From Enoplolaimus lenunculus (Eukaryota > Nematoda > Enoplea > Enoplida > Thoracostomopsidae): a DNA stretch of 64,000 bases. The notes under the pieces were generated by a model. The model ran no database searches. It was not told the DNA's origin and saw only the letters and a program-made list of their open reading frames with translations. The stretch's first letter is position 1. Each line of letters opens with the position of its first letter. Both the position numbers and the translations under genes were made by a program. Where the stretch lies: positions 1 through 64,000 of the forward strand of contig JASANG010002236.1 of NCBI GenBank assembly GCA_030248215.1. Reading direction: 5' to 3'. Positions 45,093-57,300 of this stretch are shown here, piece by piece.

Positions 45093-45302
45093 ATGGCTAT
45101 TTTACGCCAGTCTTATAGCGCGAGTTGCACGCTTCTAGCTGTGTCAATTTTTGCACTTGTTACAATCGGTAGCTGCGGGAAAATTGTTAAAAATGATCAA
45201 ACACCAGCTTATAGCGGTGCAGTCAGCACTTCGGCGAATTTTAGACCTACTCAAACTGCAGACGAAGATAAAAAGAAAGACCCGGACATCGGAAGAAATG
45301 CG
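45093..45302 (+). CDS. Acid lipase, exon 1 (signal peptide)
   Basis: ATG at 45093 (CATCATGG context) is chosen over ATG 45048 and 45057 because it puts a basic n-region directly before the hydrophobic core. Ends [10 protein letters not shown] at GCG|GTATGC, phase 0. The DPDxGRNA block is the usual lead into the GYPxEEH motif of exon 2. Confidence 0.8.
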
Positions 45303-48300
45303 GTATGCTACCAAGCTGGGGTGGGCTAGCCGAATGGGCCAATGTATACAGCAGGGCCGTAACAGTAGTACAAGCAAATACCTAAACCTGCGCCTATTCT
45401 TAAGCGTAAGAATGAGCGTATACCTAAGCCTAAGCCTATGCCAAAGCCGAAGCCTCAGCAATAGAATATTCGAAAAATTAAGCTTACTCTATTGCAATCC
45501 CGAATAAAAACGTTCCGCTCCTATTCTGTGCATGGGCCGCCGAATGTGAGCGAAATATTCCAAGTTAATCACAATACTTTAAGTTGAAGTGAACAGTAAA
45601 CCAATGGCGCAATTCCGCTGCTTGGCACTAAAAGTTTAAACCATTGCCAGTACTCTTATTCGTTCATTGTAGCTCACACAGAGGGTATATGTGTTTAAAA
45701 GACGAATGTATTCTTAATGGGGGTATCACTCATTTAGTTACATCGAAATGCCAGAGCTGATTTTTAGAGTCCTGCTCAACGGACAAGAGAGCGCCTACAG
45801 ACGCTCAAAACCAAAACTTGGTATCAGGATTTAAGCTAAAATTACGTTAGATCCTTACTCGTTTCGCTTGAGTGAACGCATTATTTTTTGTGCCATTTAC
45901 ATGTGCTCCACCCGTTGTTTGATCAGCTTCTGTGCTCACTGCAAATAATTTCTAACGGTGTTTAAGCTCGTGCTAGGTTTATTTGACGACTAAATCTCTA
46001 TTTCGTTTAGATATAGGCCAGATTCAGTGGTAACCATGTATTTACGCTTATGATTAATGTTATTCAAAACTTCAAAGGTGTGGCGTTCACCCCCGTCACC
46101 AAAATGTGTAACTTTAGACGATTCGTACGACTGTGAGCATTAGACATCTTTGATGCGTTTGTAATGCTCTTAAACAATCTTTAACCCACGAGTAGACTTA
46201 ATCAGTCTTGGATAATGCTAAGGGCTAATGTTACTTTTAGGGACGTAACAGCAGATTAAGCGTATTCCTAAGCCCAAGCCTAAGCCTAAGCGTTGCAAAA
46301 ATGTGTTAATAAGCCTAAGCAAAAGCCTAAGCCTAAGCAAAAAATTGTAATCTAGAATCTAAACCCACTCTTTTATAGACCCACTAGAAACCTTTACGTC
46401 CCTTAAAGTTACATGGGCCATGCTAAGTATAAGCCTAAATCTCGCATGAACACTAAGTAAAGCACAGGTCTAAAATGAAAACGTTTCGAAAGGTGTGTGC
46501 TTTTCAGCATAATAATCATTTATATATTTTCTTCATATTTGCAGCTGCAACTTATAATTACGAAAGGATATCCAGGCGAAGAGCATATCATTACAACTGA
46601 CGATGGATACTTTTTAACAATGCAAAGGATTCCGTTTGGAAAAAACGAATGGAACTCGTACGATCCAAACGTGTACCGTCCAGTGGTATTTCTACAACAC
46701 GGACTGATCGGATCGGCGACTAATTTTATTTCAAATTTGGCAAATGAAAGTTTAGGTAAATTGACAGTAATCGCGTAAAATAACAAATGTTTCGCAGTTG
46801 GTCAATTTAAATTCTATTAGAGTAAATATAAATAGAATGCTAGGTGCGCGCTCGGATTATACAAATTGCCCAATCGCGACAATAGCTCTAACGCGTCATT
46901 GCCTAAATGACGATTGGCCAAGCGACGATTTCCCAAACGATGATTGCCCAAACGAAAACTGCCCAAATACCAAATATATAACTATTACAAGACCAATTAT
47001 TGCCAAATTTTAAGTCTAGGTACAGTTATAGGTTTTGAATACCTAGTGTCGAATAGAGATTTTTTGGACGGGATCCACTCTGTATTGTCCTCTGCCATGT
47101 TGCAGTGCAATTCGCGGCTCGTGTTCAGTGCGAAACCTTTCTTCAACCTGTAGGTAGTGGCCCCAATGAAGTAGCGTATGTAAGATTGTTAGGCCAGGTT
47201 ATTTTTCAGGCTAGTCAGGACAACCTTCCAACATTGTGAGTTTTGTTGTTGACCACTTTTTGGAAAGTAACAATTTTAGCAGTACTTGTGAAATGTTGGC
47301 ATTATGGGTTAAGAGGTATATAGGCAGAAACAAATCATCACACGGTCGAACGAAACGCGAAGGCGCGTGCGCCTTTATTGTCATCGCGTTTGCATTTCAC
47401 TCAGGACATACCATGATCGATTTCTGCAGAGCATAAAATCAAGTAAACCTGATTGCAATGAAGTATAGGGGGTGAGCAAATTTTGGGACATCAGCAGTCG
47501 GTTGGTTATTTTGAAGTCTGTACGTGTCTTTGAAGCCATCCATTCTCGTACAAAATTTTACTTTCCAGTGGGTTTGTTTGCGGAAGTGTCCAAATTCGCT
47601 AATAAATCCTCCGAACTACAGTTTTACAAATTTGAAGAATTGTTGGTAAAATTTTTACTCGAAAAGGATGAGACTAGTCACAACAGTGACTCCACTCCGA
47701 AACCGCATTTGTAATTATTGTGGTCGATATGAAAGGAAGTGTGGGGCAGTGACGGGTCCAAAAATATTTGACTGGATTGGCGAGCTGCCTTCAAATCAGT
47801 TTGGAGCCACATGGGTTTTCTGATCAACTCAATCATCAAAACATGTTAAATGTTGAAACATGTGCAGATTTATACTGATGTGGTTTGGGTGGAACTGCCT
47901 GTCATAAAAGTATTAGTTGCACAAAACCAAGCGAGTGAACAGGACCAAAAGCCAGACGTAGTGTAGTGACCCGAATAAGAGTGGGGGTAATAAAAGGGGT
48001 CTTCATTTAAGTCCCATTCAATAGGAGTCCGTATCCCTAATAAAAGTTCGTAAGTGGATAGTCCCTAAACCCTAATTACAGTCCATAAATGTCAATTATC
48101 CCTAATTGTAGTGCATAAATGACTTCAGCACCAAATACAGTTAAGTTCGATAGTTTAAAGCGTACTTAAATTTTGAAAGTAATTCCTACGTATAATCTTG
48201 AACATCGCTCAAGTTTTTGATACAAGACAAACGTTTAATTCAACGTGTAACAACGGTACAGTATAGAGGGTCGACACTCCAAGGAACGCCTTCCAATACT

Positions 48301-51300
48301 GCCGGTTACCTAAGCACACAACTAATCAACTCTTAATTAATTCCCAAAATTCACAAGTAGCTTTGACACGCTTATCCAAAAATTCTCAATTCGCACACGC
48401 AACCCACAGCAGGGTTATAAATACTTTAGAAATAAACACGTTACCCGAAGGCAAATTATAATACTCGGATGTCGGTCAGGACAATTCAACCGTTTCTTAA
48501 TACTGCAAGCACTACACAAAAAATTATAGCCACTCTACCCAAAGGCAAAAACTAGATGTCTGTCAGGACTATACTTAAATCAGAAATCGTCGGTTGCTTA
48601 GAAGGCTCAAGAGCCACAAAAATACCGTAAACTCAAAAAAACTACGTTAAAAACCAGAAAATCGCACCGGTAGCACCGACAACAGTTTGCTGTAAAACAC
48701 GAACTGAGTCCCCTTTGACTCCCAACAGCCGCGCTTTTGTACCGAAATGTTCGAAAGGTTACATTTTCGTAGCATTTTAACGAAAATGTTAACTTAAAAA
48801 TGTGATGCAAGTCGAATAAAACTTAACAAATTTGTTCAAAAACTAACACAGTTTTAACATATAACTTCATACCCGCCAACAAAATAGATTTTTACAGGCG
48901 ACTCACAAGAAAATTCCAGTCATTTTTCCTCTGCGTAGACAGCAAGAAAAAGTGCAGTTTCTTGAGTTAAATAGTCCCAGACTCGCAATTATGCTCCACG
49001 CTTCAACTTGCTAATACCCAAGACAAGTTGAACTTTCAAAGGGCTTAAAACTACGTGGCATTCATGTGCTTAGTACAAACATTTAAATCCCAAGCATAAC
49101 TACTAGTAAGACTGCTATATTCCAAGAATTTTGCACGTTTTAACTTTAAACCTCATCTAAACGATTTCTAAGAATTTAACTGCTGTCAGTTTCTAAAGAT
49201 GGATAGAGCTTCGGACATATTTTTCAAGCAAGTATGCAATTTCAGCAATGATACAAGCTTTCACGGAGAACGTTATACTATTACAAAATTTTAGCAATTT
49301 TTTCTAAAATGATTACATTAAAACCCCCTCAAGAGGTTGACGTAAATTAGCACAATATACGCACGCACCACTTTTACAAGAACTATCAGGATCATTTATG
49401 AAACAACATCAACATATCTACCGCAGACGGTTGTTTTTCAATATAACAAAGTAACTAAAACAGCCATTCGCACCAACACGCATCTCGAAGTCACACCTAG
49501 AGCCGAAATTGCAAGGGTACAAAGGATTTAAGTCTTGCCTTGGAGTTTATTTAGCCTAAAGATGTTTACGGCTTACAGCTCCCTTGTAGTGTGTCAGGTC
49601 GTGCATTTAATGTTTCTTCTATGCACCCCTTTAAAAAATTCCGGCCCGAATCAGTTAAAAAATTAATAGTCACTGTCAACCGCACAGGAGTGTTCTGCGT
49701 ATTGGTTGCTTTTCAGTCAGGTGCTATGAAAGCTGCCATTCCAATGATTCACAGAGCATTCATACAACATTAAAACATGAATGCTTTCCAACACCATAAA
49801 CCGGGACGTAATGTAAAATAAGTCAGAATTGCACATACATCCAGCCCACAATTTGCAGACGATTACTTCCGGTCGGAACTCAATTTGAACCTAAAACATA
49901 CACACCTCGCGACTTGCAACCTGCATATTTTTCAGACTATCAAGGCTGACATCTCAGCGGATTGTTTAAAATAAATTTGCTTTATAACCGACAGTATGTC
50001 GTAAAAAGGGAATTTCAAATTCGACAGTAGAAGTTTTAAAATCTTTTTATTCGTTATATCGCTAAAATGATAGTTTGAGGGTGTGGCTATATCTGGGGTG
50101 TAAAGTGCACCTCAAACAGACTAGCTTTTGCACAGCCGATTGCTTATCTCTGGGTACAACGGGAATTCCGATTCTGGTATAATCCAGTTCCGCTTTGCAT
50201 CATTAGATAGCCGTACTTAGTGAATATTTTTTGTTAGAAATATATAAACATCAGGGTTTCAACATGAACTAAATTTTTCCGGAGCAGGAACAGGAACAGA
50301 AATTTGAAATAATTTTCACCACAGAATTGCTGTTGGGCTTTTTAGAAACTTGCAAAAAATGGCTTAAGCGATTTTTCAGCCATTTCATCATGAAAGCACA
50401 ACAGAAACAGTGTTAAGAAAATTGAAATAATTGCAAAAACACTAATGCCAAAATAACAATTTTTCAAAGGCAAAGTTTCCAGTATTTAAATGATTGGAAA
50501 TAATTGGCCACAAAAGCGTAAAAATTCCGGTTCCTGCATCTTTGAATGCAGGAACCGGTATAATTTTTTTAATTCCGTTTGAACTTAAATATACAGTCAT
50601 GAAATACTATAGACATCCGGGCGAAAGCGATGCAATCATATTCAGCTTTATGACAATCACGATACAGGTGGCATTTACATCCCCGATTTCCTTACGAAAA
50701 ACCAAAAGGTCATATCCAACTGCTTCATCTGCAAAGTTTGAAGTCGAAAGTTCCTATGAAAAGTGTAACCGGGGCGCGATGATTTCATTTATACCCCCCT
50801 CTATGAGGTTTGCTTACAGGGGTTTCCCTTTTTTTAGTTGGTGAATATGTTGTTGTTATTGTTGTTATGTGAGGAGTGTTTGTTGTTTTATTTTAAGTGT
50901 GCGCGGGGAGAGTGAAAGATATATTCAAGTAGAATCTTCTGGAACAACTTAAGAAGGGGGTGTTGTTTAAAGCCTGTAGCCTAACTTGCGTAAGGCCTTT
51001 AGGCGAGATTATCTACCCCCCCCCCCCGAAATATTATCCTGGCTACGCCCTTAGTGCTAGGTTGAAATATAAGTTTGTTAAAAACTATAGCGAAATATTA
51101 TTGACCTGGTTTTTGTAGACCAGTCACCTTTGTGGAGTACATGAGTTATATGTAGCGCTGGTAGAAATGTTTTGAAAAATCTTTCTATGTACTTGTCGGG
51201 CTATGCATTATAGCAACCGGAGCTTGATTTTGCATTGAGTGTAAGACTCGAACGTTTGTGCGAGAAACACATTGTTATATTTAAAATATTACGGGCTTAT

Positions 51301-54300
51301 TGGTTTTGCACTATCATTTTAATTGACCAGGAGAGCTAAATGAGGGACTAAGTTAAATTTTCATAGCAGCACCGGTCAGTAAGTAATACTCACAAGCGTA
51401 CTCACGTGCACTTTGGCTCCAACAACCCTTTTATACCATCCTTACGAGGAATGCGGTCGCCTCTTTGTTGGTTCTCGAGTTCTAGGAATGTTTAAAGACG
51501 ATATAATGAAAGTTACAAAATACTGTAAACTTAAGACCTTTCGAATAATTTTAAATTTTAAATCTTAACGAAAATGTTGAATTTTTGTGAATTTTTAAAT
51601 AGGTTTGAGTGTATTTTTTAAGGAATTAAAAGGTGTCTACAAAATTCTTGAAAGTTGAGCAACCTTTCGAAATTTGAGTATAAAAGCACCTGATCTGCAT
51701 TTTCTGGAGTGTTGGAGTTAGTTTAGAGCTCAGCTATGGTTTTACGCTGAAGTATTGCGGGCTGTTTGGGACTCAGTCGATAGTTTTGCAGTTAAGCGCT
51801 GCCAGTTTAATTTTGACGATTTTCATGGTATAGCGGACGTAACTTGTGTTTTTGTGGCTGTTGAGCATGAGTTTTACGGACCTAAAGGTCTGTGAGCGAT
51901 TTTCTACGAATATAGTAGTTGGGCCGCATAGCGCGAATATAGTAGTTGGGCCGCATAGCCGTCCAGTTAATATACTGTGAGCTCTGGTGTGATAGTCTCG
52001 ACAGACATCCTAGTCGTACACTTACCTGCCTGTAGCGGGAACATTTTGGGTCTGGTTTGTAGTGACACAGAAAATAATTAGTGGTGTGATAGTCCTGACC
52101 GACATCCGAGTATTATAATTTGCCTTCGGGTAACGTGTTTATTTCTAAAGTAGTTATCACCCTGCTGTGGGTTGCGTGTGCGAATTGAGAATTGTTGTAT
52201 AAGCGGGTCTAATCTAACTGTGAATTTTGGAGAATGAATTAAGAGTTGATTAGTTGTGTGCTTAGGTAATCGGCAGTATTGAAAGGCGTTTCTTGGAGTG
52301 CCGACCCTCTATACTGCACCGTTGTTACAAACGGATAGTTGCAATACCGGATATATCAGTAAAAGAATGGCTGGTTAAAGATAAATAACAGTCCGTAGCC
52401 AAATAACAGGGGGACCCTCTGGAGAGGCCAAATAAACATCAGTACCCCCTCTTGTTCGGGTCACTACAATGTATTTTGGGTTTGTAAATTGGGGGATTTA
52501 TCTATTAGACCACCCTCTAAATACGCGCATGAAAATGGGCAATATTTGGCATTTTAGACTGTTGTCCTTTGCGAAATTGTCGCGTTTGGACAATTTTCGT
52601 TTAGGCGATTGTCGTATTTAGGCAATTGCAATATTGTCCTTATACAACTGATTGCGTTTGGAAAATTATCGTTTGCTGTAATCGTTGTTTAGGCAGTTCT
52701 CGCTTTTGAGTAATTGTAGTTTGAAAAATTGTTCCATATCTTATTGTGCACAGGTTTGAATTCAAAAATTTTTTGCTTAACTTTATTGGCCACGTTTATA
52801 TTTGTTTAGCGTCGTTTTCTATGCACTCATAAACTGTTGCGTTTCGATATTCGCATCATGCAAATGGATGTTTGTTCTCACATAAATATAATATTTTCAG
52901 TTGCATTTCAGGTTTCATACTTGCTGATGCAGGCATGGACGTATGGTTAGGTAACGTACGAGGCAATACGTACTCAAAAGCTCACGCTACATTATCTGTT
53001 CGATCGAAAGAGTTTTGGCAGTTTACGTAAGGCAGCTAACTTGATTGTATGGCAGGAAACCTATTTGCCACATAGCTTTCTGTATTATGATTATGACAAG
53101 ATTTACGTCCTTAAAATTTAATGGCCCAGGTGCTTTTTACTGGGACAAATTGGTGTTTGCGACATGATATATACTGTAGAATCTGGTGAGTCAAATTGAC
53201 TCTCTCCGAAATAGGCTTTTCCGGACAACACAAACTGAGTCAAATTTGACTCCACCAGAGTCAAATTCGACTCACTGAGCGATTCATTGAGTCAAATTTG
53301 ACTCTGGCAGAGTCGAATTTTGACTCAGTTTGTGTAGTCCGGAAAAGCTTATTTCGGAGAGAGTCAATTTGACTCACCATTTTTCCAGTGTATACAACAC
53401 AATTTCTATTCTCGAGCAAAATTGCAAAGCCATATTATAGTTGTTCTTTGTCAAATATTACATACAATAATTGAAAAATTTTCATCAAACAAATTTTCTA
53501 TGAGCATAACGTTTTTTAGATGGGACGAAATGGCAAAATACGATATTCCAGCAATGTTAAATCATGTTCTTACAACAACTGGTGCCCCTCATTTATACTA
53601 CGCTGGTCATTCGCAAGGAACACTTGTAGCATTCACTGGGTTTTCTCTTGAACAGAATAAAGAACTTTCGAAAAAGGTACAGTTAACCATCTTCCGCTTG
53701 AAAATTTCCTGTTTCGTCTTATATTTATCAGGTTGCAGACCGGATATCTGGTTCCTGCTCCGGTAAAATCGGCAACAAATCGCCATCCGGCTCCGGTATT
53801 TAATATTGCCGGATATTTTTTAATTGCTTTTACATATTTTTTCTGTCATGCATGCAATGTAAATGCTTACATGTGCCCGTGCACGTTCTCAATGTTGAGT
53901 TAAAATAATGCTGGAAACCAGATAAACATGTCTAGGGTTATTGGGCGTAACAGCTTTTTATATCAGCATATTCCTATGCCTAAAGCTAAGCCTAAACTTT
54001 AGCGTAAAAATAGGTCTATAACTAAGTCTAAGCCTAAGCGAAAATGATAGCTTTAGTCTTTGCCACCTCTATTTTATAATACCTAGGGAGAACAGGGCAC
54101 TGCTTCGTTATAGAGTGCAAAAATTGATAAAAATCGAAAAAAGGTTTTCTGCGATAATTTTAGCATTTTCGTGTTCATCTCAATGCAGCGGATCAGAAAA
54201 TATCAATTTCTAAACTTTTTCGAAAATTTTGAATTTTTTAAGCAGGATGTGCGGCTGCTGCCTCCCAAAGCCACTGCAGCAAGCAACTTGCACTTGATAA

Positions 54301-57300
54301 TTTCCGTTAAGAACAAGTTTAAACTCGTAACACGCGAAAAACCTTTAAAAAAGGAGAAAAAGTGAAAATTTTTAAAAAATGTTATTTTCTGATCCGCCAC
54401 ATCGTTCTGAACACAAAAATGCCAATTTTTTGAAAAACAACGCATATTTTGGTTTTTATTTATTTTTGACCCTATAACGAAGGAGAGTCGAAAACTGGAT
54501 GCTCTTTAAAAGTAAACATGGACCAAGGAAATATTGCAACTGAACACAGCGCTACAAAAAACAGAATATGGAATAGGAGTTAAGTGTTAAAGATATATTG
54601 GCGTGAGATGTTAATAAGCTGTGCCACTTAAGCGCCTGGTTTAAGAATTGTTAACTACGCTCTGATATTTAAACGCAATCTAGTACTAGATTTGAATTTA
54701 GTATACGGCTCCTGCTCCGTGCGGATAGAGATGATCCAGCTTGAAGTTGTATGAACGTGTGTTATCAAAACATTTTTTGCACCATACAGGTTACACTGCG
54801 CTCGCCAATGTCAAAAATATCCCACCATTTTAATACCTAGCTAATTTACGAACAGTTTCTAACAATATTGTCGAAAATTTTAGCTAGCTATACAAATGAC
54901 GTACAATATACAGCGACTAGGCAAAAATAGTGTGTAAAAAACATCACCCTTTTAAAATACAGTGCAAATTGTACAGTCAATGTTTAGAAACTGCAGTGTT
55001 TGAAAGTTTTCTTAATTTTTCAACATTTGGCCCGGAAATTTAGGTTTTGATTAAAAAATTCAAATGTTGGCGGGAAATTCAAATTTTGGTGGGAAATTCA
55101 AATTTTGGCACAGAAATTTAAATGTTGGCGCGAAATTCATCGTTTGGCGGGAAATTCAAATTTTGGCGGAAACATTTTAATGTTGACGCGAAATTCAAAT
55201 TTTAGCGGGAAAACTTCAATTTTGGCGACAAATTCAAGTTTTGGCGGGAAAATTGAAAATTTGGCGGGAAAACTTCAATTTTAGCGGCAAATTCAAATTT
55301 TGGCTACAAAAATAAGATTTTTGGCGAGAAATTCAAATTTTGGCGGAAAATTGTAATGTTGGCGCGAAAAGCACTTTTTGGCGCGAAAATTCAAATTTTG
55401 GTGGAAAAATTCGAATTTTTGCGGAAAAATTACAATTTTAGCCTGTAATTTCTATGTTAAAACGTGAAATTCAAATTTTTGGTAAATTCTAATTTTGGTG
55501 CAAGAAAAACACACTTCCAAATACCGTGACTTTTTTCGAACATGTCAACCTACTAGCTAAATTGTTTGAAAATGATAACTTGGTGCAAAAAATAGCTGTA
55601 GTTTTATTGCTACTTTCAAATAATAACATAGACATTTTATGACATTCTCGAGTGCGGTACAACTTAGATGGTGCATAATTTGTTTCATTCGCGAACCGTT
55701 CTACGGATTTTATAATTTTTTTGTTTGAAAGCTTGTCATCCGGGTGTAATCTGAGCGTTAGGGTTTTAATATTTCGAGCCGTTTATACGTTTCCCAGCTA
55801 CTGCATTTGTTTCAGGATTGTGCCATATGCTGTAACTATTTATCTATGAGCAGTACTTCTAATACAAGGAGATTGAAAGTGGTATCCGCTGAAATTTCTA
55901 GAGAGACAATTGAAGACAGACTTACTTACCGGTTGCGTGTACTAGGATAAAATAGGATATATCACTTGAAACTTCTAAAGTGACAATTAAAATATACAGT
56001 GGAACCGTTTTGATTCACAGTCCTAAAAGCATCTGTCTGAGCCTAAACCAAGCCTAAACTTGTGTGGGATAATGTACAACAGCAACCCGATCCTGATCTT
56101 AATTTCAGGTGAAGCATTTTTTCGCGCTTGCGCCAGTCTATACAACACGACATTTGCACAACAATTTGTTGATGGTTTTGGGTCAACATATAAATATTAT
56201 AAAAGTAAGCATAGGTTATAAAATTGCTGTTGCCTAATTTATACTGTCTAACTTTCGAATGTTAGGAAAACTGGTTCAGCTTATGCATAGCTGGGACGCA
56301 TTTCAGCTTTTACCTTTCCATTTTTCTTACTAACTTTACGCTGATTATTCATTTAGCGCATAATGTGTTTTTCTTCTTAGACCACTGCCCATTTACCACT
56401 GTTTCATTTACGCGTTAAGTTATGAACATCAACGAATTTTTAGTTTCGGGGTTGATCTCTATAAAAACTTGTAAAATAGATTTCAGATGATATTCTAATT
56501 TATAATAATATTCGTCCGGACTTCTGATTCACCTTCAAACAAACTTAAAGCTTCTGCGCCTTTTAAATTTGACCCATTTTCTGGTCTAGAAATCAATGTA
56601 GCAAGCGTTCTCAGTGACCAATTCATTTGTAAATTTGTTTCAGTGGATATTCGATATCGCTGGAGTATTTGAATTTGCACCAAACTACTGGACAAACAAT
56701 TTCTTCGCTCAACAAGTTTGCGGTTCGAACGCCAGCAAAAATCCGTTGTGTTTGAATACATTTTTTCAAGCTGGTGGCACTTCATCAACACAAATGAACG
56801 ACACACGACGCGCTGTGTACACTGATCAAAATCCTGCCGGAACTTCAACACAAAATATGGCGCATTTTGGACAGGTTAGAAGCATTACTTTATACCCTAA
56901 TTAAATCGCGTCGCGTAAATGTTTCCTGGACCTAATTAAGTTCAGACTGTAACTCTAACTAAAATATTACTTATATTGATCGCAGCGTTATACGTACTCA
57001 AATCTTAAGTGTTTTCGTGAAGTAATGAAGTTAAACCGTAGAAAATGGTTGCTATAAAGTTAAAAGGTGTCTGGTCCAAATAACTAAAGCTGGGTTGAAG
57101 AAAAAGTTGCAATCCAATATCGAATTCCGAGGGAGTAACCTCTGGAGCGGAAAAATACATATCAGTCGCCCCCTCTTATTCGGGTCACTACACTATTAAC
57201 TTTAACATCTTGGGGCTGTAGTATCTAGCAATACCTGTAATATCAAATACGAAACAAACAAACTGGCTTTCTCTATGACTTGATTTTATGCCTGCGTCGG

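Noticed and set aside
46474-46491. Alternative lipase start MKTFRK with a 53-nt intron
   Set aside because: In frame but gives no signal peptide, whereas exon 45093-45302 supplies one plus the conserved DPDxGRNA lead.
47472-47714. 80-codon plus-strand frame in lipase intron 2
   Set aside because: Looks protein-like, but has no family match and no convincing splice sites, and sits in repeat-rich intron sequence.
50494-50844. 116-codon frame inside the Ginger-type element as a transposase remnant
   Set aside because: No DDE or integrase motifs; part of it overlaps a repeat shared with 14280-14470.
48246-52329. LTR retrotransposon, suggested by TGT...ACA ends
   Set aside because: The terminal repeats are inverted, not direct, and no primer-binding site, polypurine tract or gag/pol frame is visible.
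56495-56851. 118-codon minus-strand frame opposite lipase exon 6
   Set aside because: Opposite a clear lipase exon with conserved family motifs; shadow.
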